The notes: a model not told the origin generated them from the sequence alone. Positions 22,215-32,444 are shown, counted from the stretch's first letter. The stretch is DNA of 64,000 nucleotides from Prorocentrum cordatum (GCA_963575745.1 CAUYUJ010018904.1:696276-760275), one strand, 5' to 3'. Program-made: numbers and translations.

Positions 22215-22949
22215 GGACGTGCACGTGGAAAAGAGGCAGGAGGAGGATGAGGACGGAAGGGGTATGGGGAGGGCGATGATGAGGAGGAGGTGGAGAAGGA
22301 GGAGGAGGAGGAGGAGGAGAAGGAGGGGGGGGAAATAGAAGAAGAGGAAAAGATGGCAGAGGAGAGGGCGATACGAGGGTGTTTGCCATGGCCGGGAGGA
22401 AAGGGATAAGGGAAAGCTAAACAGATTATCATGCGGGGTCCTTCCGTCGGAGTAATTCCCCCGCTAACTGGCTGCCAGAGTGCAAGAATAATACAAAAGA
22501 CCGCCCTCTGTCGGAACTTAAATCCTCCTCCTGGCCAGCTGCCGTCAGCGGCCCACGCACATAAACGACAGGTGCGAGGGGACGTAGGTGAACTGTCGGT
22601 TGTGCGACAGGTCCGCGGCGGAGCGCAGGACGCTGGACCACTGACCGTCTCCGACGACCTGTGGGCCGCAGCCCAGGAGCCCAAACGCAGGGGTGGAGCA
22701 GCGAGGAGGGGGTTAGTTCAGCAGGAGGAGGAGGAGGACGACGAGAAGGAGCAGGAGAGGGAGCAGGGGAGTACCGAGGACGAGGACGACGAGAAGGACT
22801 GGGACTGGGAAAGGGAGGAAGAGCAAGGGTCATGGCAAGGGTGAGGGCGGTAAGGGGGGAAGGAGGCATGAGAAGGGGAGGGAGAAGGAGAGCGAGGAGG
22901 ACGAGGAGAATAAGGACGGGCACCAGCAGCAAAGGGGGGTAGGATGAGG

Positions 22950-22980
<31 letters not shown>

Positions 22981-22985
22981 AACCA
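22215..22985. repeat. Purine-rich (GGA)n blocks and a (CAG)n tract, no gene
   Basis: GGA-rich stretches at about 22235-22390 and 22715-22940 and a CAG run at about 22950-22980. The sequence between them shows no recognisable gene. Confidence 0.85.
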
Positions 22986-23050
22986 ATGAGGAGGCACGGA
23001 CCCTGTCACGGGCAAGCACGGAGCCAACAGCATCACCCACCAAGGCCACG

Positions 23051-23221
23051 CTAATGGCGATGTTGGTGAATGGCGATGTCGGGAATATAAGTGTTGCGAC
23101 GCCGAACTCGGGCAACACGAGTTGTAGGAATACACGAACAAGCCTTTCCTACAATTGGGCTGGAAATGAACCCCACCCCTACAACACCGAAGCCGACATC
23201 GCCGTTACCTATATCGCCGTT
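23051..23221. repeat. Imperfect inverted repeat (foldback), about 170 bp
   Basis: The left arm contains ATGGCGATGTCGG and the right arm CCGACATCGCCGTT, with further pairing of GGCGATGTTGGT against ACCTATATCGCC. Inside are GTTGTAGGAA and TTCCTACAAT, which also pair. The whole can fold back. No target duplication was identified. Confidence 0.6.
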
Positions 23222-23975
23222 TGCGTGTCTACGGACCCAACTGTGCCCGATCCAATGGGCGAAAGGCTGCAGAGCCCAGGTGAACCAAGACACAGCCCGG
23301 TCTCCGTCCTTCCACCGTGAGAGAAATGTCTGATGAGAACAGACGCACAAGAAGATTATCGTTGGACTGGCAATCCACTTGGCCTCCGTGCGGATGGTAT
23401 TCGAGATGGATCGGTCAGCATGTCGTCAATACCCAACTGCAGAATCCTGGCGCTCATCTTGCAGAATTCGTGCTTCCACCGACCCTTTCCCGTCGTTTTC
23501 TTTCGCTGTTGGTGGCGCGTGGTTGCGCGCGATCGCTCAAAAGCAGGGGGGCTCGCCACCCGCGCCCGCCCGCCCCACAGGGCGGGACGGGAGTGCACAC
23601 CGCCTGGAGGGCATCGGGGCGCCCCTCTCCCTCCTCTGGAGGGTGCTCAATGAGCATTGTGAGAGAGACAACCGCCGTGTCGGGAGGATGGGGTCTGGGA
23701 AGATACAGGGCACGACTTTGTAATAAGCCCTGTCAGCATACGAGAAAACAGGGATGACCTGATCATGTTCCTCGAACGCCCAGTCTCCCAACCCGAAACA
23801 TGTCCTTCTGGCATTGGGCTACAGCATTTTCCTTGGCTAGCTCCTGTGCCTGCACATGGGCGCATGAGGTACTGCGCGCGCGCTCTACACCAAGGGTGCA
23901 GCGCTGCTGGCTCTGGACAAGTCAAGAGTTCGGGTTACAGTTGCTTCTCGTCTTTCGTGTCAAAATTCTGGACGC
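23222..23975. other. No gene recognised
   Basis: Mixed-composition sequence with short overlapping frames on both strands, none with a recognisable motif. Confidence 0.5.
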
Positions 23976-23977
23976 GG

Positions 23978-24300
23978 TGGGCACGAAAAGCATGATCGCT
24001 CTCTCAGCAAGAGGACTGCCAAGCAGAATGCTCAGTCCAGGGCTGCCCCAGCTGCTGACCAACCAACGCCGAAGGACGCCCAGGACGCCCGCAAGGGCAA
24101 GGGCGCGACGGTGACGACATTCCCTCTCTGCGGCAGCTGGCGCCCAATGTGACCCCAGACGTGGAGCTGCGGACCATCGTGCAGGCGCGCGTGAGCCCGA
24201 TCCGCGGCGGATGCAGTGAAGCGCCCCGCGGGAGGACGCGGATCACAGATGCGGATCACAAGCACTCGCAGGCGTACCCCAGGGTGATGAGGTTCGAGGA
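23978..24300 (+). pseudogene. Possible decayed coding fragment
   Basis: One plus frame reads KHDRSLSKRTAKQNAQSRAA and continues polar and lysine-rich. After a frame change near 24105 another reads DDIPSLRQLAPNVTPDVELR. The composition is protein-like but no family is recognised, so it may be a gag-like or host-gene remnant. Confidence 0.2.
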
Positions 24301-24509
24301 TAGCGTACATGTGGCCCAGGAGCGTGGGCGTGCTGCGGGAGGGAGGAGAAGGGAGGGAGGGAGGGGGGGGGAGGAGAGGATGGAGGAAAGGAGGCGGCAG
24401 AGGAACGAGGAGGGATGGAGGAGGGTAGAGAGGAGGGAGGATGGATGGCAGGCGGGGCTCGGGGTTGTGCACGGGCAGCCCCCCCCCGAGGCACCGCCTC
24501 CTTCGGTAG

Positions 24510-24775
24510 AGGCCTCCTAGATGGGGTCGGAGTAGATGGAGATGGAGTCGGAGGATCGCGCCGCATCGCCGATACATCGGCGATGCATCGGCGATGCATC
24601 GGCGATGCACCTGCGATGCATCTTCGACGTCGGCGATATCGTCGACGTCGGCGATGCATCGGCGACGTCGACGTGAAGCAAATCGGGCTCCGCATCGAGC
24701 CGCATCGCCGATGCATCGGCGATGCGGCGGGATCCTCCGACCCCATCTACCACGACCCCATCTAGGGGGCCTAGA
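24510..24775. mobile_element. MITE-like foldback element with about 70-bp terminal inverted repeats
   Basis: The left end CTAGATGGGGTCGGAG (from 24519) and right end GACCCCATCTAG (to 24767) are inverted. The inverted arms continue inward through GTCGGAGGATC and the GCCGCATCGCCGAT block. The right arm includes a perfect 30-nt palindrome at 24699-24728, centred on ATGCAT. The middle is made of repeated CATCGGCGATG units. There is no coding capacity. Part of the right arm recurs at 37213-37280. Confidence 0.75.
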
Positions 24776-24849
24776 TTCGGCGCCCCCATTGGGCTCCGCG
24801 CACCAGGGCCAGGGCGTTGAGACCGCCGTGTGCAACTCTTGATGGGCCA

Positions 24850-24985
24850 ATGTTCCACCACCACCACCACCTCCATACGTTGGAGGGGGAGAGGGTCCTC
24901 CTCCCCCTCTTCTTCTTCCTCCTCCTCCTCCTCCTCCTCCACCTCCTTCCTCCCTCCAACTTATGGTGGTGGTGGTGGACAACAG
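24850..24985. repeat. (CCA)n and (CTC)n microsatellites
   Basis: CCACCACCAC near 24851, a CCT/CTC run at about 24898-24955, and a GGT run near 24966. Confidence 0.9.
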
Positions 24986-25343
24986 GCCCATCAACTCTGG
25001 CGAGGGATCTCTTTCTTGAGTCGGCCGCGCCGGCGAGCGCGGGCGCGTCGACGTGCGGAGCCGCCAGGCCGCGCCGCGCCGGGGCGGGCGGCACAGCAGA
25101 GGACGGCCGCGGAGGCGGGGCGGAGGGGGAGGGGCCCAGCCGCCGAGAATCGACGGCGAGGACGGGCCCGCTCGGAGGGGGGAGCAGGGAGGAGACCGAC
25201 AGCGCTGCTCCCCGGACCTCTTCGGGCGCGCCTTCCGACGGGGATTCGGCAGCGAATCCCGCCGTGACGGCGAGGGAGGGGCATAGCGGCATCGGCACCC
25301 GGCCCTCTCTCGCTCGGGGTTGCGGCCGGGCGGGCCTAAATTA

Positions 25344-25475
25344 CCCATACCCTCGACGCCGTGATTTCTCGCGACGTTGGCCCCTGGAGATTTCTCGACC
25401 CACTTCCCGGGACCAGCACTGTTGCTTTCTGACGGTCGGGGCCCCGGGAGAGCCCCGGGCCCCGAGAGGCCGAAA
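25344..25475 (+). repeat. Dispersed repeat family R1 (GGGGCCC...GGGCCCC hairpin), copy
   Basis: Shared order of blocks: GACGCCGTGA, a CCCTGGAGATTTCTCGACCCA segment, a TGACGGTCGGGGCCCCGGG core, then GAGAGGCCGAAAACGGC. The core folds into a strong G/C hairpin. The same blocks recur throughout 25-49 kb. Confidence 0.7.
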
Positions 25476-26534
25476 ACGGCCAAAAACATCCCGTCGAGAT
25501 GATGTTACGACGCCGTGGTATCTGGGTGCGTACCTCGTGAGACTGCCTGTGCGCCTATGGGATCTCAGCACTGCAGAAAAAATGCAGCGTTGCGACAACC
25601 ACAGGAGCCCCAGACCCCATCCATCTTCCTGCTCCATTTTTCGAGCAGGATCGGTCCGTGCAGGTGCCTAGTCCCGAAAATGTGCGACAATACCCGCCTC
25701 GGAACAAAATGCGTCGCCAGAGTCTCAAAGAGGGGCGGGCAAAAAGACGCAACTAGACACCCGACGCTCCAAATTTTTCGGTGCGTGGATCCCTGGGGGT
25801 CTGGACAACAGCCCTTCAGGCCAGCTTTTGATCCTGAACCCTGTTCCGACGGTCCTGGGGCCCCTTGAGGACCCTCGGAAACCGAACACGAACCCAAACC
25901 GGCCGCGCCAAAGTGTGGGACCTCGGATCTATTGGGAGGCGGCGGGGCCGCCACGGCCTGCACCTCGGGCGCGGCGCCGTACCTGGCAGCGCAGGCCTCC
26001 GGAGCGGGGGGTGGGGCGCGCCGGGCGGGCTTGGCAAGGCTCGCGACGCTGGGCGGGGAGGGAGGGAGGGAGGAAGGGAGCAAGGGAGGGAGGGGGGTGG
26101 GGGGGCCCTCCTTGGAGAGGGACCGCACTGGGCATCGCAGCCGCGGCGATCTAAAATCGGCCCACGCTGCATGCTTTTAGGCTTGCGGGCGCAAGGGAAA
26201 TACATGACGATGGAGGCAGGGGAGGCGGAGGAGGAGGCAGAGGAGGGAGAGGAGGCAGCGGTGGCATTAAGGAAGCTGGTCCTGAAGGAAGCGGGTCTCA
26301 TATCCCCGATCCTCTCCCCTACACCCTCGCCAAATATGAAAATTACACGCCGTTCAAAATCGAAGCGCTCGATCGTCCGGGCACATGTCAGAAAATGCGT
26401 CCTTCAATGCTGTGAGGGCACTGCCAGATTTCCGACGCCCCTGTGTCTGGGCCAAATACCTCGTGCCAGCACCGAAGTAGCGCCGACCACGCGAGCACCG
26501 AAAACAAGCACCGTCAGTCAGTTGTTAGCGAGTC
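25476..26534. other. No gene, repeat-derived and G-rich sequence
   Basis: Contains a weak R1-like copy near 25815-25890 and a GGGA-rich tract at about 26055-26110. Frames here are compositional. Confidence 0.5.
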
Positions 26535-26650
26535 TTGTAGGAGCACCTCTTCATCCCGAGCCGATTCTGGACGGCCTCGGGGGGCTCGGGGAAGGCCCCG
26601 TAGGAGCCCGAGGGCGGCGACTGTGGTCGGCGGTTCAAACATCGGGCCCC
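26535..26650 (+). repeat. R1 family copy
   Basis: CTCTTCATCCCGAGCCGATT followed by CTGGACGGCCTCGGGG and a GGCCCCGTAGGAGCC block, the same order as at 32490-32575. Confidence 0.6.
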
Positions 26651-26694
26651 GCAGAACCCAGACCCCCTCGAGTCATGAAACAATAACGGTTTTC

Positions 26695-26830
26695 GCTGTG
26701 TTCTGCCTCTGGGGGCCCTTACCAAGCCTCCGGGCCGTCAAAAAACGACGGAGGATGAAAAACCGGGGAATTGTTCGAGACCTCTGGGGGACACGGTTAT
26801 GAAAAAATCATCACGTCGGGGATCTGGGGA
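26695..26830 (-). repeat. R1 family copy, reverse orientation
   Basis: On the minus strand it reads CCCCCAGAGGTCTCGAACAA, TTTTTGACGGCCCGGAGGCT and GGGCCCCCAGAGGCAGAA, collinear with the other R1 copies. Confidence 0.65.
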
Positions 26831-27508
26831 CTGGACTCTGGTCTGAACGTGAACTGGTCGAGGCCCCCCGTCTATAGGATCCCCTCGGGGCCACATCTGT
26901 GAACCGGAATGCATGGCGATGCCCCCAGGCCGCGACAAGCCTCAGGGCCTTGGTTCCCTCAGGTCCCCTTCGCAGACATCCTGCCATACAATGTTTTCCC
27001 GAACAGAGCTGGGAACATCCCAGTGCTTGGTGGACACACTGTTCTGATGACTTGCAAACAGATGCGTTCACGCTGAAGCTTACGTCTGCAGTGACTCACC
27101 GCCAAATGACGAGAGACACATCGCCCAGCTCTTCAAACGGCCTGAGAAAGGCTCAGCACCAAACCTCACACTAGAAGCCCTCAAGCGACGAAGCAGCAGA
27201 CGCCCGCGCAGCACGAGCACCCCAGCTGCACCAAGGGCCCGGGCCGACACGGCCTCGGCCTCGCGAGGAGGCGTGCTGGAATCTCGAACGACTCGGCCAG
27301 CAAAGGCAGGCTTCTGCCAGCTGCAGCGCACGACAAATCTGGCAAGTATCTTTGTGCGTGCGCTCGTAATTAGGCGCTCATGCAGCAGAACAAGCGGTCG
27401 GGTGTCGACATCGATCACTGAGGAAATGGTGCAACACCTGCCAGTGGAGCCATCGGCGACCCTCCAGAATAGACATACTTGTTTGTACGATCCCCGTGCC
27501 TCCTTGAA
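26831..27508. other. Downstream flank of the flavodoxin gene, no separate gene
   Basis: A minus-strand frame (27080-27418) begins MIDVDTRPLVLLHERLITSA but has no recognisable domain. It lies just downstream of the flavodoxin stop and may be 3' untranslated or unrelated sequence. Confidence 0.4.
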
Positions 27509-28258
27509 TCATAGCGGCATGCCCTCCTGCTTCAACTGGCGGATCCAAGCCTCCACGCGACCCTCGGTCAAATCGATCTGATTCTCCTGGTCCAACGGAA
27601 GCCCCAAGAACTTGCCGTCTACCTCGCTCTTGGACTCGGCGTGCTGGTATGATGAGGCGTCCACATATCCAATCATCTTGGCACCCGCCGCGCTGAATGC
27701 TGAATGGATCTCCTCGATAGCATCACAGAAATTGGAACTCCACTCGAATGAGTCTCCGCAGCCGAACACTGCCACCATCTTCCCACCCATCTGCAGATCA
27801 CGAATCTCAGCCAAGTGGCCATCCAGGCTGGTACCAGACCGCTTCTCGTGAGCCCCCGTGTTCCACGTCGGCGCCCCAACGATCAAACCGTCGTACGTGT
27901 TCAGGTCCCCAAGGACGGCCGTATCGCCCAACTCGACCGGCACGACGCCTATCATCTCACCGACCAGCTCGGCCACCTCCTGCGTGTTGCCAGTCCGGGT
28001 GCAGAAGAAAACCCCGATCGCGCGCATGCAGGGGCGCCTGCCACGATTTCCGTGGAGAGCCCTCGCGCTCGCCATTTCTAACAGCCCGGTCGCTCCTGCT
28101 GTGCGAACGGAAACGGCCACCCCGCTGGAAGATGTTGCCGGCACTGCGAATAACGGAAGCCCAGGCTGAGCCACCAAGAAAGGGATGAGAGTGAGAGCGG
28201 CCCTGGCTAAAAGAAGCGCAGGGCGTGCCACACCTCTGGTGCGGCAGTCACCAATCAT
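27509..28258 (-). CDS. Plastid-type flavodoxin precursor, single exon
   Basis: A 249-residue protein from ATG 28258 to TGA 27509. It is an FMN-binding electron carrier that replaces ferredoxin under iron limitation. Residues 1-78 form a presequence with a hydrophobic segment (ALLLARAALTLIPFLVA, 14-30), as in signal-bearing dinoflagellate plastid presequences. The flavodoxin domain follows, with phosphate loop TRTGNT (87-92), the first flavin loop PTWN (Trp132), the second loop GCGDSFEWSSNF (166-177) and the long-chain insertion ending GLPLDQENQIDLTEGRVEAW. In the second loop the usual Tyr is Trp173. The frame is open upstream of the ATG as far as 28342, but only by a GTG start. The start is fixed by the spliced-leader relic 91 nt upstream. 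The absence of introns and presence of that relic suggest a retroposed copy, and the intact frame suggests function. Confidence 0.93.
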   Translation of the reverse strand: MIGDCRTRGVARPALLLARAALTLIPFLVAQPGLPLFAVPATSSSGVAVSVRTAGATGLLEMASARALHGNRGRRPCMRAIGVFFCTRTGNTQEVAELVGEMIGVVPVELGDTAVLGDLNTYDGLIVGAPTWNTGAHEKRSGTSLDGHLAEIRDLQMGGKMVAVFGCGDSFEWSSNFCDAIEEIHSAFSAAGAKMIGYVDASSYQHAESKSEVDGKFLGLPLDQENQIDLTEGRVEAWIRQLKQEGMPL

Positions 28259-28348
28259 GGGGCCGCATGGACGAGAGTAGCAAATGGGACGTGGAGTGCA
28301 AGACGCCTTGGAACGGAGACGTACGCACAGCACTGCAAGCACAAACGA

Positions 28349-28370
28349 CTTGAGCCAAAATGACTACGGC
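28349..28370 (-). other. Spliced-leader (DinoSL) relic upstream of flavodoxin
   Basis: On the minus strand it begins GCCGTAGTCATTTTGGCTCA and ends AG, 22 nt, matching the dinoflagellate spliced leader with one C-to-T change at its eighth base. It lies 91 nt before the flavodoxin ATG. A genomic leader at this place is the mark of a trans-spliced mRNA that was reverse transcribed and reinserted. Confidence 0.93.
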
Positions 28371-28654
28371 ATCCTGCCGTATAATGTTCAGTCCGTGACA
28401 CCCACAACACTCCCGACCCCTTCCCAAGGGGTAATTTTGCGACCCGGATCCGTACTTGATGGTCCCGGGGCCCAGCGGGCCTCGGAGGCCCAAACCGATG
28501 ACCAAAAACAACTGACTGAATACAGGATAACCCTGAACGGTCTCTAGCATCCCCCCCAAGTACGGGGTACCTAATCATGTTATCGGCGGCCTTATTGAAG
28601 GACTGGGATCCCACAAATCGGGGGTGACCATATACTTTTTTCCGCGGCACACGC

Positions 28655-28710
28655 CGTGCAACAACAACAACAACAGCAGCAGCAAACACAACAACAACAA
28701 TCATTTAAAA
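28655..28710. repeat. (CAA/CAG)n microsatellite
   Basis: CAACAACAACAACAGCAGCA followed by further CAA units. Confidence 0.9.
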
Positions 28711-28944
28711 ACTGTTCGCCCTTATATGCTCGAGTGTCCAATAAAGCGTATTTCCCAAACCGTCGATACCCGCCCTCTTCGTCTTCGATCGAACCCCTTT
28801 TGGGGGGTATACCTTTTTTCCCTGCAGGCCGGACCCCGGCAAGCGGCAGGGCGGCCGCGGACCGTCGGCCTGGCCAGCGGCAGCGCTGATCGGCGGGGCG
28901 GCCGCGGACCGTCGACCCGACCCCAAGAGGGACGGACAGGGGAC

Positions 28945-28949
28945 CGACC

Positions 28950-28982
<33 letters not shown>

Positions 28983-29040
28983 TCGAAGACGACGGCGACG
29001 ACGGCGACGACGAGCGAAAGCGAGAGCGAGAGAGAACGAC
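28945..29040. repeat. (GAC)n microsatellite and purine-rich tail
   Basis: ACGACGACGACGACGACGAC, then GACGGC units, then a GAGAGCGAAAGC-like stretch. Confidence 0.9.
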
Positions 29041-29049
29041 AGCAGGGCC

Positions 29050-29345
29050 ACGAAGGGCACGAAGTAGGCCACGAAGGGCGACAGCGGGGACACGAAGGGA
29101 ATGCGTATGGGGCCGCGAAGAATGCGAACGAGCGGGGGCCACGAAGTGCTGATAATGCGGGGCCACAGAAGGCAACGATGGGGCCACTGAGGGTAGCAAC
29201 TGGGCCACGTAGGACAATGAGGGGGACACAAATGGCGACAGTGGGGCCACGAAGGGAATGCACATGGGGCCACAACGGGCGCGACTCCTGTGTGCCTCGG
29301 TGTCGGGAGCGCGACGCTTGGGCAAATTGGAGGAAATTCCATCGC
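29050..29345. repeat. Degenerate short tandem with GGGGCCACGAAGGG core
   Basis: GGGCCACGAAGG-like units recur about every 22-25 bp (for example near 29046, 29070, 29138, 29180 and 29244). No gene. Confidence 0.6.
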
Positions 29346-29349
29346 AAGG

Positions 29350-29540
29350 CTATTCTTCAGTAAGTTGCAAGCAAGTCTCCAGCGAAAGCGCGACTTCAGA
29401 GTTCCGGGAGAGCGATTCCTGAATAAATGGTAAAGAAGTCCCAAGCGAGAGCGCGATTCCTGAATAAAATGCGAGGAAGTCTCGGGCGGGAGCGGGCGTC
29501 CTGCCTAAATTGTGAGGAAGTCTCAGGCGGGAGCCGTTGT
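29350..29540. repeat. About 50-bp tandem repeat related to the 160-bp repeat
   Basis: Four diverged units with the core GAGGAAGTCTCAGGCGGGAG preceded by CGATTCCTGAATAAA. The core is the same as in 6331-6800. Confidence 0.75.
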
Positions 29541-29674
29541 TGTTGTATCCCGGGGGCCAGGGGGCAAGTTTGAGCAGGAAGACTTTCCCTGTCAAAAACA
29601 GGGTGCGAGCGTAATGAGAAAAAACAGTATGCACCGGTGGGGGGGATCAGCAATAATTATTCTTCAGAAATGAG

Positions 29675-30063
29675 AAGTAAACAACAACAACAACAACATC
29701 AACAACATCAACAACATCAACAACATCAAAAACATCATCAACAACAACAGCATCACCGACAACAACAGCAACAACAACAACCTCAACAACAACAATAACA
29801 ACAATAACAACAATAACAACAACAGCAACAACAACAGCAACATCAACAGCAACATAAACAGCAGCAACAACAGCAACAACAGCAGCAGCAACAGAAACAG
29901 CAACAGCAACAGGAACAGCAACAGCAACAGCAACAACAACATGAACACCAACACCAAGACCAACACCAACACCAACACCAACACCAACAACAACACCAAC
30001 ACCAGCACCATCCCCAACCCCAACACCAAAAACAACAACAACAACAACAACAACAACACAAAC

Positions 30064-30097
<34 letters not shown>

Positions 30098-30150
30098 ACA
30101 ACGACAACAACAACAATAACGACGACAACAACAACAACAACAACAATCAT
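29675..30150. repeat. Long (CAA)n-derived microsatellite, about 475 bp
   Basis: Almost uninterrupted CAA triplets with CAG, CAT, AAT and CCA variants. The long valine or leucine frames on the minus strand are artefacts. Confidence 0.97.
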
Positions 30151-30509
30151 TTAAGACTGGGGACACTCCGTTCTCACCAGTGCCAGGGTTTTCATAGGAG
30201 GCGGGCAATACCCCCACTTTGTGGGGGGGCCGGTTCAAGCTCTACCAAATTTCCAAACGACTCTTCGCCACCACCCACACCCAGCTTCCCGCCCTATGAC
30301 GTTCGGACACTTCACTTCGTGGCATGCGGACGACCGTGGCTACTATTCAGGGCCCCGCGGCCGACGACGACGGCGTGCGCGCGCGAAGAAAAAACGAATG
30401 TGTCCCGCATGGTATTATTTGACAGGGATGATGGCCCTGGCAGGTGCGCAACCGTTGTCGCAGAAGTTCGAAAAAGTTGCTCGCAAAAGCCCGTTTGACA
30501 GAAATGTTT

Positions 30510-30810
30510 AAAAAGTGTTGGGTTTCCTACGAATCCGCAAGAGCGCGCGGGATGAGATTTTGACATTTTTTTGTTGAAAAACCATTGGTTTTTTGATGTT
30601 TTTATGTTAAAATCGCTCCGAACACTAAGCTTTTGGAAGGATTTCGTCTTGCGCGCGCGAATGTCCACTTTACCTTATTTTTTGCAAGGGATTCTTGAAA
30701 TTTGATTATATTAGAACAAGAAATGTCATTTTATAGTGTTTTTTGCAAGGGAAAACGGATTACAACAAAACAACCGGATCTGGATCACATCGTTTTACCT
30801 GAGGCTTCCT
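30510..30810. other. AT-rich island without a gene
   Basis: T- and A-rich stretch in otherwise GC-rich DNA. TTTTTTGCAAGGG occurs twice (about 30675-30690 and 30739-30752). No long frame beyond 30668 and no recognisable RNA gene. Confidence 0.6.
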
Positions 30811-30904
30811 CACGAAAATGATGAAAACGTGGCTGCGGCCTAGGCGCGGCGAGGGGGGCGTGCACCAGGGGGCCCAACAATAATTATTCTTAAGAAGAAA
30901 TAAT

Positions 30905-31400
30905 GTTCAACACCACCAACAACAACAACAACAACAACACCAACAACAACAACAACAACACCAACAACAACAAAACGAGGAGGAGGAAGGAGGAGGAGGA
31001 AGTTTCAGGACCAATCCTACGCACCGCCGAGAGAAACGGGAGGGTTGGATCAAGACGGAAGACCTCGAGCGGTTTTCCTCTGATGGGGGGCCACATGCAA
31101 ACCCGACCCCTACCCCCCTGGATTTCTCTGAGGGGGAGGGTGGGGTTCACTTTGCTCGGGAGGTCCCGATCGAAGGGAACCCCACCCTGCCCCTCGGAAA
31201 TATCGTGGGGGGTAGGGGTCGGCTTCGCATGTGGCCCCCTATCGGAGACATCTGTGCCCGGGTCGGGGGTCGCAAGCAGAGGAGGAGGAGGAGGAGGAGG
31301 AGGAGAAGAGAGGAGGAGGAGGAGGAGGAGGAGGAGGAGGAGGAGAAGAGAGGAGGAGGAGGAGGAGGAGGAAGAGGAGGAGGGACGAGGTCTTGGGACC
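30905..31400. repeat. (CAA)n tract and (GGA)n tracts with an internal duplicated segment
   Basis: CAA units at 30909-30972 and GGA units at about 31278-31382. Between and after them, ATCCTACGCACCGCCGAGAG (31014) recurs in diverged form at 31405-31425, indicating an internal duplication. Confidence 0.85.
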
Positions 31401-32090
31401 AGTCCGATCCACCGCCGAGAGAAACGGGGGGGGCTGGACCCAAACCGAAGACCTCCAGCGGTCATCCTCGGAGATGTCCGTGCCCGGGCCGGGGGTCGCC
31501 ACAGCAGAAGCCCCGGGCCTCTCCCCGCGTGCGTCCCGAGGCAGTCTCGGGGCGGCTGCCCGCATGGCCACGGGCAGCCTCCGGGAGGCTCCGGCAGCAC
31601 GGAGGAGCGCTCGGCCCTGAGACCTCGTCGGGGCGCTCCGGCAGCACGGAGGCGCGCTCCGGCAGCACGGAGGCGCGGGGTCCCCCTGCCTGCCCCAGAC
31701 CCCCCTCGAGCCATGAAGCAAAATCACGGCTGGAGGCTGGAGGCTTCCGCCATCTTCGGCATCGCGTGGCGAGTGGGCGTATCTTTCTTCGTGCGCGCGG
31801 AATGAGCGCGCCCGGCTCCCGCGCAGTGTTCTCTTCGCAAGGCTCTCACGTCTGCGCTCCCGCGATCGGCCCGTGAACCCCGAGAGGGGATGCAGAACTG
31901 CGAGGCCCGGGGGGCGCTTCCGCGCGCCACCTGTGGGCAGTGGGCAGCGGCAGCCCCGGAGAGATCAGCGGTGATGACGCTGTGCCGTGGGCTGCGTCGT
32001 GCTCCTCTGCGCTGTGCCGCGCCGCGCTTTGACGTGCCAGGGTGCGCGCCGCGCAGTGTATTTGCGTAGTGTACTTGCGTGGTGTACTTG
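31401..32090. other. No gene, GC-rich sequence with short direct repeats
   Basis: Includes GGCGCGCTCCGGCAGCACGG repeated near 31650. No recognisable gene. Confidence 0.5.
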
Positions 32091-32094
32091 CGTC

Positions 32095-32335
32095 GGGGGC
32101 CTCCCATGCCGTCCTGTTGGCCCTTGCGAATCGACGCCGACACTAATCGACGCTAGATCGGCGCCGATCGACGCTAATCGACTCCAACTCGACGCCAAAT
32201 CGGGGCTATCTTATCGACAACCATACGCTGACCGACGCTATTATATTCTGAGGACGGGATTGCGGGGGTATATCAGATCCCCGTGACTTGCTACCGAACG
32301 GGCCAACCTGGCGAAACCGCCTGGCGCGAAAGCAT
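32095..32335 (+). repeat. Dispersed repeat family R2 (ATCGACGCTA), copy
   Basis: TCCCATGCCGTCCTGTTGGC is followed by repeated ATCGACGCTA units and then an ATCTTATCGACAACC/ GTGACTTGCTACCGA tail. The same order recurs at 40895-41095, and a short copy at 41690-41775. Confidence 0.7.
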
Positions 32336-32444
32336 TGCAACGCCTGGATCTTAAGGGAACTCTGGGCTTCCCTTTTGCTGGCGATCGCCAGCCTCCCCAA
32401 CAGGGCTGCGCGCCGCTGGGCCTCCAGGACCCAAACATCTGCCG

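Noticed and set aside
28592-29444. 200-250-codon minus-strand frames around 29 kb
   Set aside because: They follow a GAC microsatellite and a 22-25-bp tandem, and the residues are simple repeats.
29647-30150. 160-167-codon minus-strand frames of valine or leucine
   Set aside because: They are the translation of a CAA microsatellite and not a gene.
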